A DNA stretch of 12,762 nucleotides from an uncultured Bacteroidota bacterium (lineage in GTDB: Bacteria; Bacteroidota; Bacteroidia; Bacteroidales; UBA12481), in assembly GCA_903832165.1 (NCBI GenBank), contig CAILAQ010000192.1:1-12762 (forward strand), given 5' to 3'. A program made the position numbers and the translations under genes. Position 1 is the stretch's first letter. The number at the start of each line of letters is the position of its first letter. A model generated the notes under the pieces. It was given only the letters and a program-made list of their open reading frames with translations. It made no database searches and was not told the origin of the DNA. Positions 1 through 6,559 of the stretch are shown piece after piece.

Positions 1-710
1 ATGGCACCTGCTGCTATCGCGAAAGCGTAATTATAGCCTCTTGAAAAGATATCAAGATAGGTGTGGGCGAAAGCCGACAGGTCGGTAACCGGACCATTGT
101 GGCTGACGCTGTTAGCCAGTGTCTGCAGGTGTCCCGGGTCCTGAAGGGTGCCGTCGATAAACTGGTGACATAAGGCAGGCAGGCTGCTGTTATGAGCAAA
201 TCCGTTAGTGGTTAACCACCAGTTCCGGATGCCGGTTGCAGCAAAGGGGGCGAAAAAAGCACCGACATTGATACCCATGTAAAACAGCATATAAGCGGAA
301 TCGCGAAGCTTGGAATACTTGGGATCGTCATACATCTGACCAACAACAGCCTGCAGGTTTCCTTTAAAAAGACCGTTACCAAGTGCAATTGTAAATAGGG
401 CAAACATGGTAACCGCAAGCGACAATCCCGGAACTGCCATCAGGATGTACCCGGCAAACATAATTACCTGGCCGATCAGAATGATGGTCTTGTATTTTTT
501 TGTTGCATCCGCAAGTATCCCGCCAACCAGGGCCAATGCGTAGATGCCGAAATAGAACCAGCTGTAAATGTCGCCCGCCTTTTCTTCGGTGAGACCGAAT
601 TTAGCCTGCAGGAACAGAGCCAGGATGGCCATCATCGTGTAGAATCCGAATCGCTCCCCCATATTGGCAAAGAAAGCGACTACCAGACCTTTGGGATGTC
701 CTTTAAACAT
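1..710 (-). CDS. POT/PTR-family peptide:H+ symporter, 3' end cut by window edge
   Basis: This is an inner-membrane transporter of the proton-coupled oligopeptide transporter family (major facilitator superfamily), which takes up di- and tripeptides. The first 236 residues are visible. The protein starts MFKGHPKGLVVAFFANMGER at position 710 and runs off the left edge with no stop. The TM1 signature is ANMGERFGFY (residues 15-24), corresponding to the ExxER proton-coupling motif, but with Asn16 in place of the first Glu. A hydrophobic TM2/TM3 region follows, then a conserved stretch (YMLFYMGINVGAFFAPF) that matches the family's FY-x-x-(I/N)-N-x-G motif near TM4/TM5. The long loop after it, rich in His, Asn and Ser, is probably periplasmic. 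The gene diverges from nnr, and its promoter is at 757-788. Family assignment is secure; the substrate is inferred from the family. Confidence 0.9.
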   Translation of the reverse strand, partial: MFKGHPKGLVVAFFANMGERFGFYTMMAILALFLQAKFGLTEEKAGDIYSWFYFGIYALALVGGILADATKKYKTIILIGQVIMFAGYILMAVPGLSLAVTMFALFTIALGNGLFKGNLQAVVGQMYDDPKYSKLRDSAYMLFYMGINVGAFFAPFAATGIRNWWLTTNGFAHNSSLPALCHQFIDGTLQDPGHLQTLANSVSHNGPVTDLSAFAHTYLDIFSRGYNYAFAIAAGA

Positions 711-756
711 AGTTGTTGATTTTGTTGGTTGTTAATTAGTTATTTGTCCTCTTTTA

Positions 757-788
757 CAAATATAGAAATCTTTTGACACCGGCTCAAA
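757..788 (-). promoter_or_regulatory. Bacteroidota-type promoter for the POT transporter gene
   Basis: Read on the minus strand, TTTG (785-788) is followed by exactly 20 bp and then TATATTTG (757-764). This matches the Bacteroidota housekeeping sigma consensus TTTG-N19-21-TAnnTTTG at every fixed position. A transcription start about 7 nt downstream (near 750) would give a leader of about 40 nt before the ATG at 710. The -33 box lies only 31 bp from the nnr start, so the two divergent genes share this short control region of 108 bp. Confidence 0.75.
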
Positions 789-818
789 ATCATACGAAAT
801 TGCGTAGTTTTAGGCATT

Positions 819-2339
819 ATGAAGATTCTGACCACAGAACAGATCCGAAGGGCAGATGCATATACCATCACCCATGAACCGGTGCCGTCTCTCGATTTAA
901 TGGAGCGGGCAGCATTTGGCCTTGCGCGTTATTTCGAAAAACAGCCCTGGAGTTATGGAAATATCAGAATTTTTGCCGGTTACGGAAATAACGGTGGCGA
1001 CGGTATGGCCCTCGCCAGATTGCTTTCCGATAAAGGCCGATTTGTTAATCTTTACCTGATAACTCCTGAGAAGTCCTGGTCACCAGATGCTAAGGCTAAC
1101 CTCAACAGGCTTCCTGAAGAAGAGAATCTGGAGATCAGGTACCCACATACTGTTTCCGATTTTCCGGATATCGATGAAGGTGACCTGGTTATAGATGCAA
1201 TTTTTGGTACCGGCCTTTCCTGTGAACCAACCGGTTTGATTGCTGAGCTGATCGACCATATTAACAGCAGTAAGGCCCCGGTTGTTTCCATCGATATTCC
1301 CTCGGGCTTATTTGGAGAAGATAATCGTCTGAATACACGCAAACATGTTATAAAGGCTTTTCAGACTCTGACTTTTGAATTTCCCAAGCTCGCTTTCTTT
1401 TTACCGGAAAATCAAGCTTATGTTGGTGAATGGAAAGTGATTCCGATTAATCTGCATCCTGATTTCACACGAGATCTACCCACCCAATGGAATTTTATCA
1501 GTATTGAGGATGCCCGGAGCTGGCTTAAAGTCAGGGGAAAATTCAGTCATAAAGGAAAACTCGGGCACTCCCTGATGATTGCAGGTTCAACCGGAATGGC
1601 TGGCGCTGCAGTTCTGGCAGCAACAGCCTGCATTCGTTCGGGATCGGGACTGACTTCCGTCGTGATTCCAGGGAATGCCAATGTCATTGTTCAGACAGCC
1701 TTACCCGAAGCAATGACGATTCCCGACCGTAATCCTGACCGGTGGACTGAGGTGCCCGACCTGGCTCCATTTACTTCTATAGGCATCGGACCCGGTATCG
1801 GAACTCATTCCTCGACATGGGCTGCAATGGAAAAAGTGCTGAATTCCACTCGCTTACCGCTTGTTCTGGATGCCGATGCGCTGAATTTAATGAATCTCAA
1901 TCCGGGGGCTCTGCTCAGATTGCCAAAAAATTGCATCCTTACACCCCATCCGGGGGAATTTAAGCGTTTATTTGGTGACGATACCGATGACTTCACCAGG
2001 ATATTGCGGCTCAAAGACCTGTCGATATTCTACAGAATTGTTATCGTTCTTAAAGGGGCCCATACCGCAGTTGCCGGTCCTGATGGTTCGGTCTGGTTAA
2101 ATACCACCGGAAATCCGGGAATGGCAACAGGTGGAGCCGGTGATGTCCTGACAGGCCTGATCACGGGATTATTGTCGCAGGGCTATGATCCTGTTATTGC
2201 TGCCAGGCTGGGAGTTTACCTGCATGGTCTGGCCGGAGATCTTGCTTCGGAAGAAATGGGTCAGGAAGCGCTGAAGGCTGGAGATATTGTTGATTATATT
2301 GGGAAAGCATTTTTAAAAATACATAACAATCTATCATAA
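819..2339 (+). CDS. nnr: Bifunctional NAD(P)H-hydrate repair enzyme (epimerase + ADP/ATP-dependent dehydratase)
   Basis: This cytoplasmic metabolite-repair enzyme restores NADH and NADPH from their hydrated, inactive forms. The N-terminal YjeF_N domain (about residues 1-215) epimerises R- and S-NAD(P)HX. The C-terminal ribokinase-like domain (about 230-500) dehydrates S-NAD(P)HX at the cost of ADP or ATP. Visible motifs are NNGGDG (57-62), DAIFGTGL (126-133) and DIPSG (159-163) in the first domain, and HKGKLGH (244-250), GPGIGT (324-329), DADALN (351-356), TPHPGE (375-380) and GNPGMATGGAGDVL (431-444) in the second. At 506 residues the length is normal for the fused bacterial form, with both domains intact. 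The DUF4831 gene starts 6 nt after the stop, so the two are probably co-transcribed. No convincing promoter was found upstream. Confidence 0.96.
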   Translation: MKILTTEQIRRADAYTITHEPVPSLDLMERAAFGLARYFEKQPWSYGNIRIFAGYGNNGGDGMALARLLSDKGRFVNLYLITPEKSWSPDAKANLNRLPEEENLEIRYPHTVSDFPDIDEGDLVIDAIFGTGLSCEPTGLIAELIDHINSSKAPVVSIDIPSGLFGEDNRLNTRKHVIKAFQTLTFEFPKLAFFLPENQAYVGEWKVIPINLHPDFTRDLPTQWNFISIEDARSWLKVRGKFSHKGKLGHSLMIAGSTGMAGAAVLAATACIRSGSGLTSVVIPGNANVIVQTALPEAMTIPDRNPDRWTEVPDLAPFTSIGIGPGIGTHSSTWAAMEKVLNSTRLPLVLDADALNLMNLNPGALLRLPKNCILTPHPGEFKRLFGDDTDDFTRILRLKDLSIFYRIVIVLKGAHTAVAGPDGSVWLNTTGNPGMATGGAGDVLTGLITGLLSQGYDPVIAARLGVYLHGLAGDLASEEMGQEALKAGDIVDYIGKAFLKIHNNLS

Positions 2340-2345
2340 CTGATT

Positions 2346-3554
2346 ATGAAGAATCTGAAGTCTACCCTCATCCTTATGGTAATTTTAACCGGGGCCGGGT
2401 GTGCCATGCAAACCCAGTTTTCTTCAGGAACGAGGGTTATTAAGGTCGTGCCAGGCATGACTGCAGGCAATTATGCAATGTATTATTCCTTGCCGAGGAC
2501 AGTATTTGATATTGAGGTTATTGTTGATAAGAAGATTACAAAGCCGGGACCATTTGCTGCCTATGCCGATCGATTTCTCGGGCTTTCCTCGGTGCCAACC
2601 CGGGAATCAGTTGAATATTCCATTTCTGAAATCAGGGTAAATACTCACCCTGAAAAGGATCCGGCTCAGATGTACCGTATTGAAACCGAAGGGAAACCGA
2701 TAGGTGCAAGAGTCAGCCTTACTGCCGACGGACTGATCCGGGGGATTAATCTTCCGATAAGTCCTGATGTGGCCATGAGTCAGGGCGCAGTTCAGAAATT
2801 ATCTGAACGCCAGTTTGACTTTCCGCTGTTTACCGATCTGACTTTAAGAAAAAGTACTGAACCGATTCCCGATACCATTTATCGTTTGGTAAGGACCGAT
2901 ACCTCCTTTATAAAGATTCCGCTTATCAGACTTGAGGAGAACCAAAAAACGCTGCTTCTGCAGGCCAAAGAGGCCGCCGACAATATCATGCTGCTCAGAA
3001 CCGGCCGTTTTAAATTGCTGAACGGGGATTATGCGTACAAAGAGAATGATGGCACACGAATTCCTGAAGGTACTTCCCTCGAAGTAATTATCAGAGAGCT
3101 GGCAGTTATGGAGGATGGATATGTATCACTTTTTGCCGGCAGAACAAAGACTGAAAGGCAAACGATAAAATTCTCCTATACGCCGACAGGGCAGGGGACT
3201 GTTGAGACCTTTACCTTGTGCTCGTTTTCCGGTGCTAACGGAGTTGAGGCTCCTGAAGCTGCCGGTGCTGACCCGGTTGTTTTGCAGTTAAACAAAGGTG
3301 AGGTTAATCTGATGGATCAGATACAATGGTCTGATGAGGCAAAGTCGCCGAAAGTTCCCGGCCTCGCATACAGAATACCGGAAAAATCGAAATTGGAGAT
3401 CAATAAGGCCAGGGAACTGATTTTTTCCCGCGAATTTCTGGTAGCCCAAAGTGGCAGGATCGATTTTGTTCCGGCCTCGGTTCTGGCTGATGAAGCGGCT
3501 TCGGTTGAGTTTTACCCCGCTTTCGGCTCAATTAAGAATATATTCCACAGGTAA
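2346..3554 (+). CDS. DUF4831-family putative lipoprotein, function unknown
   Basis: This is a 402-residue protein of unknown function that I assign to DUF4831, a family known from Bacteroidota. The N-terminus is a signal sequence: basic MKNLK, a hydrophobic core (STLILMVILTGA), then Cys19 in the context TGAGC. This is an imperfect lipobox because the -3 position is Gly instead of Leu. The mature protein would therefore be exported and probably lipid-anchored. Family-like features are an early YYSLPRTVFDIEV strand (about residues 46-58) followed by KPGPFAAYADRFLGL (67-81), then mainly alternating beta-type sequence with no recognisable catalytic motif. No transmembrane segment follows the signal. 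The gene begins 6 nt after nnr, suggesting an operon, but nothing in the sequence links it to NAD(P)H repair. Family placement comes from memory of conserved segments, so it is moderately sure. Confidence 0.8.
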   Translation: MKNLKSTLILMVILTGAGCAMQTQFSSGTRVIKVVPGMTAGNYAMYYSLPRTVFDIEVIVDKKITKPGPFAAYADRFLGLSSVPTRESVEYSISEIRVNTHPEKDPAQMYRIETEGKPIGARVSLTADGLIRGINLPISPDVAMSQGAVQKLSERQFDFPLFTDLTLRKSTEPIPDTIYRLVRTDTSFIKIPLIRLEENQKTLLLQAKEAADNIMLLRTGRFKLLNGDYAYKENDGTRIPEGTSLEVIIRELAVMEDGYVSLFAGRTKTERQTIKFSYTPTGQGTVETFTLCSFSGANGVEAPEAAGADPVVLQLNKGEVNLMDQIQWSDEAKSPKVPGLAYRIPEKSKLEINKARELIFSREFLVAQSGRIDFVPASVLADEAASVEFYPAFGSIKNIFHR

Positions 3555-3564
3555 TCATTTTTTA

Positions 3565-3572
3565 TACTTTTA
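3565..3572 (+). promoter_or_regulatory. Possible -7 element upstream of the MFS transporter
   Basis: TACTTTTA matches the Bacteroidota -7 box TAnnTTTG at all but its last position. It lies 25 bp before the ATG at 3598, in the 43-bp gap after the DUF4831 stop. No TTTG is present 19-21 bp upstream, so this is only a weak candidate; the MFS gene may simply be read through from nnr. Confidence 0.25.
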
Positions 3573-3597
3573 GCGATTAAACTCAATATTATATTTC

Positions 3598-4992
3598 ATG
3601 GAAAAACTTAGACAGACTTTGCGGGATTCCAAGACAGCCAGATGGACTGCCCTTGGCATAGTGGCCTTTACAATGCTTTGCGGCTATTTCCTTACCGATG
3701 CTATGGCACCGTTGAAAGGAATGCTGGAGGAAAAGCTCTCCTGGAGCAGTTCAGAATACGGATTTTTTACAAGCGCTTACGGGTGGTTTAATGTATTCCT
3801 GTTCTTTCTGATTATCGGCGGGATTATTGCTGATAAAATGGGAGTCCGTTTTTCCGGATTAATGGCAGCTTCGGTTATGGTGGTGGGAACTGCACTCAAG
3901 TTCTGGGCAGTATCAACTCATGCGCTCGACGGGCAGGTTTGGCATATTCTCTGGTTTGATATGAAAGCACAGGTCTTCATGGCCGCATTGGGATTCGCTA
4001 TTTTCGGCGTTGGTGTGGAAGTGGCGGGGATTACCGTATCAAAAATCATTGTGAAATGGTTTAAGGGCAAGGAAATGGCCCTTGCAATGGGTCTTGAAAT
4101 GGCGATGGCCCGTCTGGGTACCGGTCTTGCCATTGGCACATCGCTGCCGATCGCCAGGGCCTTTGACAAGGTTTCTCAACCTATCTTGCTTGCTCTGGTT
4201 CTGCTTTGTATCGGTCTGATTTCTTTCTTTATCTATACATTCATGGATAAGAAGCTGGATGCCGAGGATGCTGCTTTTGCCAAGGACAATTCGATTGTTG
4301 ATGTTGAGGAATCCTTTAAACTATCCGACATCTGGAAAATTTTCACCAACAAGGGCTGGTGGTATATTGCCATTCTTTGTGTTCTTTTCTATTCAGCAGT
4401 TTTCCCATTCCTCAAATATGCACAGGACCTGATGGTGAATAAGTTCGGAGTGGCTGAGCAGCTTGCGGGCTCTATTCCTGCATTATTGCCCTTCGGAACA
4501 ATCCTTCTTACTCCGTTGTTCGGGAATTTATACGACAGGAAAGGCAAAGGCGCTTCCATTATGCTGCTTGGAGCCGGAATTCTTGTTTTCGTTCATGCCA
4601 TGTTCTCCATACCATTCCTAAACCAGGTGCCTGTTGCCATTTTCCTGATTATCCTGCTGGGAATCGGCTTCTCCTTAGTTCCTTCTGCCATGTGGCCATC
4701 GGTTCCGAAAATCATACCTGAAAAACAACTGGGAACCGCTTATTCAATGATTTTCTGGGTACAGAACTGGGGTCTGATGGGTGTTCCTGCACTCATCGGC
4801 TGGGTGCTTGACAAGTATTGTATAACCGGTCAGGTTATGAAAAACGGCATATCGGTTAATACCTATAATTATACCGTTCCGATGCTCATCTTCATGTCAT
4901 TGGGGATACTGGCCATCGTTTTTGCCGTGCTCCTGAAAGCTGAAGACAAGAAAAAAGGTTACGGGCTCGAACTGCCTAATATTAAACAATAG
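3598..4992 (+). CDS. MFS transporter resembling eukaryotic MFSD1, possible dipeptide carrier
   Basis: This is an inner-membrane major facilitator protein of 464 residues with about 12 hydrophobic segments. A charged cytoplasmic loop in the middle (residues about 217-247, rich in Asp, Glu and Lys) separates the two six-helix halves. The motif-A region is GGIIADKMGVRF (74-85). A strongly patterned block from WFKGKE (154-159) to MARLGTGLAI (170-179) resembles, from memory, the corresponding block of the MFSD1 family, whose animal member is a lysosomal dipeptide carrier. The gene ends 76 bp before pepD, whose product cleaves dipeptides, which fits the same substrate class. The transported compound is inferred and not shown. 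A generic automatic annotation would be simply 'MFS transporter'. Its TAG stop overlaps the first base of the inverted repeat array at 4992. Confidence 0.88.
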   Translation: MEKLRQTLRDSKTARWTALGIVAFTMLCGYFLTDAMAPLKGMLEEKLSWSSSEYGFFTSAYGWFNVFLFFLIIGGIIADKMGVRFSGLMAASVMVVGTALKFWAVSTHALDGQVWHILWFDMKAQVFMAALGFAIFGVGVEVAGITVSKIIVKWFKGKEMALAMGLEMAMARLGTGLAIGTSLPIARAFDKVSQPILLALVLLCIGLISFFIYTFMDKKLDAEDAAFAKDNSIVDVEESFKLSDIWKIFTNKGWWYIAILCVLFYSAVFPFLKYAQDLMVNKFGVAEQLAGSIPALLPFGTILLTPLFGNLYDRKGKGASIMLLGAGILVFVHAMFSIPFLNQVPVAIFLIILLGIGFSLVPSAMWPSVPKIIPEKQLGTAYSMIFWVQNWGLMGVPALIGWVLDKYCITGQVMKNGISVNTYNYTVPMLIFMSLGILAIVFAVLLKAEDKKKGYGLELPNIKQ

Positions 4993-5053
4993 TGACGAGT
5001 GACAAGTGACGGGTGACGGATTTTTGTCACCTGTCACCAGTCACCTGTCACCA
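4992..5053. repeat. 7-bp-periodic inverted repeat array (GTGAC x4 / GTCAC x4)
   Basis: Four heptads beginning GTGAC start at 4992, 4999, 5006 and 5013. After the short spacer ATTTTT (5020-5025), four heptads of form GTCACCT or GTCACCA start at 5026, 5033, 5040 and 5047. The halves pair from 4992/5051 to 5017/5026: 26 positions, of which I count 21 Watson-Crick, 2 G-T and 3 mismatches, with an 8-nt loop GGATTTTT. The array starts on the last base of the MFS stop codon and ends 15 bp before the pepD ATG. In RNA it would form a strong hairpin between the two genes and could dampen or partly terminate read-through. No clear T-tract follows, so it is not a standard intrinsic terminator. Confidence 0.92.
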
Positions 5054-5068
5054 GAAATTATTTTATAT

Positions 5069-6526
5069 ATGAACGAATTATCTGGTTTGAATCCGCAGTC
5101 GGTCTGGAAATATTTCTACGACCTTACGCAAATTCCGAGGCCTTCGGGCCATGAGGCGGCTACAATAGCTTATGTTAAGAAATTTGGGGAAGACCTGGGT
5201 CTCGAGACTATTGTAGACGAGGTTGGTAACGTCATTATCCGCAAGCCGGCAACTCCGGGAATGGAGAACAGGCGGGGCATTATTCTTCAGGGCCATCTTG
5301 ATATGGTTCCGCAGGCCAATTCCGATACCCCTCATAATTTCGTAACCGATCCGATCCGCCCACGGGTGGATGGTGAATGGGTGAAGGCAACCGGGACTAC
5401 ACTCGGTGCAGATAATGGGATTGGAGTAGCTGCTGCAATGGCCGTTATGGCTGCCAAAAACCTGAAGCACGGACCGGTGGAGGCACTGATGACCATCGAT
5501 GAAGAAACTGGCATGACAGGTGCTTTCGGCCTGAAAGCGGGCGTTATTCACGGCGATATATTCATCAACCTCGATTCTGAGGATGAAGGTGAAGTTTATG
5601 TCGGATGTGCAGGTGGTACCAATGCAAACATCTCCATGCCGATCGACCGGGAGCCTGCTCCGGCGGGTGAAAAGGCGATGAAAATTGTTGTTTCTGGCTT
5701 AAAAGGCGGACATTCCGGTGTTGATATTAATCTGGAGAGAGGAAATTCCAATAAGATCATGTTCCGGATTCTTTATGAGCTCACTCATCAGTATGGAGTC
5801 AGGATCGCTATGGTGGACGGGGGCAATCTCCGGAATGCCATACCGCGCGAAGCTGTTTCCGTGATCATGGTGAAAGATCAGGATATTCAGAATGTGAAAG
5901 GAAAGATCGCCGAACTGGCCAAGATGGTGCTTAACGAACTGTCGTCTGCTGATCCCGGGGTTAAAATCCAGGTTCAGGATGCAGAAAAACCTGCAACGGT
6001 GATCGGAATGGATGCCGCCTCAAGATTGATCAGGGCGATATACGGTTGTCCGAACGGAGTGATAAGGATGAGTACTGACATGATCGGACTTGTTGAAACG
6101 TCGACCAATCTGGCGATTGTGAAATCAGATGAGAATGAGGTGTTTGTCAAATGTCTGCTGAGGAGTTCGGTGGATTCTGCCCGTGAGGACCTTAAAAACA
6201 TGTTCGCTTCCGTATTTACTCTTGCAGGAGCAAACATTGAGTTCGACGGTGAATATCCCGGATGGAAACCAAACATGGATTCAGCAATCCTGAAAGCCTC
6301 CCGCGAGGTTTATCTTAAACTGTATGGAAAAATTCCTGAGATCAAAGCGATACACGCCGGTCTGGAATGTGGTATCCTGGGCGGGGTTTATCCAAGCTGG
6401 GATATGCTGTCCATAGGGCCAACAATACGATTCCCGCACTCTCCTGATGAGAAAGTGAACATTGAGACTGTCGGGAAATTCTGGGATTTCCTGGTTAAGA
6501 TACTTGAAGAAGCTCCTGTAAAATAA
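5069..6526 (+). CDS. pepD: Cytosolic aminoacyl-histidine / non-specific dipeptidase (peptidase family M20C)
   Basis: PepD is a cytoplasmic zinc metallopeptidase that splits dipeptides such as Xaa-His. From the ATG at 5069 the product is 485 residues, the same length as I recall for Escherichia coli PepD, and it begins MNELSGLNPQ, in register with that family. Metal-site motifs are GHLDMVPQ (His76, Asp78), GADNGIG (Asp115), DEETGM (Glu145 catalytic base, Glu146), NLDSEDEGE (Asp169) and HSPDEK near the C-terminus (His457). HAGLECG (429-435) is also conserved, so all expected ligands are present. The frame stays open upstream to an ATG at 5006, but those 21 extra codons are read from the inverted repeat array and have no counterpart in the family, so I reject that start. 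The leader is A/T-rich with no Shine-Dalgarno sequence. The gene lies downstream of the MFSD1-like carrier and converges on purA. Confidence 0.96.
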   Translation: MNELSGLNPQSVWKYFYDLTQIPRPSGHEAATIAYVKKFGEDLGLETIVDEVGNVIIRKPATPGMENRRGIILQGHLDMVPQANSDTPHNFVTDPIRPRVDGEWVKATGTTLGADNGIGVAAAMAVMAAKNLKHGPVEALMTIDEETGMTGAFGLKAGVIHGDIFINLDSEDEGEVYVGCAGGTNANISMPIDREPAPAGEKAMKIVVSGLKGGHSGVDINLERGNSNKIMFRILYELTHQYGVRIAMVDGGNLRNAIPREAVSVIMVKDQDIQNVKGKIAELAKMVLNELSSADPGVKIQVQDAEKPATVIGMDAASRLIRAIYGCPNGVIRMSTDMIGLVETSTNLAIVKSDENEVFVKCLLRSSVDSAREDLKNMFASVFTLAGANIEFDGEYPGWKPNMDSAILKASREVYLKLYGKIPEIKAIHAGLECGILGGVYPSWDMLSIGPTIRFPHSPDEKVNIETVGKFWDFLVKILEEAPVK

Positions 6527-6531
6527 TATCT

Positions 6532-6559
6532 GTAGAGACGCATAATTATGCGTCTCTAC
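6532..6559. repeat. Perfect 28-bp palindrome between pepD and purA
   Basis: The sequence GTAGAGACGCATAA is followed immediately by its exact reverse complement, centred between 6545 and 6546, with no mismatch. It begins 5 bp after the pepD stop codon and contains the purA stop codon (6556-6558, minus strand) plus the first read base of that strand's adjacent last codon. Transcripts from either side could form a 12-bp stem with an AATT loop, so it may mark the 3' ends of both convergent genes. No U-tract follows on either strand, so a Rho-independent terminator is not shown. Its form resembles dispersed GTAGAGACG-type palindromes that I recall from other bacterial genomes. Confidence 0.93.

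Noticed and set aside
14..418. Two short leftward open frames of 61 and 68 codons near the left edge
   Set aside because: They lie on the same strand as the POT transporter but in a different frame. The transporter frame is open across the whole stretch and carries family motifs.
772..812. Possible promoter for nnr: TTTG at 772-775 and TAGTTTTA at 805-812
   Set aside because: The spacing is 29 bp where 19-21 is expected, the -7 box has a mismatch, and the start site would fall on the start codon.
4992..5053. Heptad array as a CRISPR or as protein-coding sequence
   Set aside because: The 7-bp units have no spacers and are inverted half-way, so it is not a CRISPR. The coding reading only appends unconserved residues to PepD.
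5078..5551. Leftward open frame of 157 codons inside pepD
   Set aside because: It is antisense to the conserved metal-binding half of PepD, has no recognisable domain and no promoter or leader of its own.
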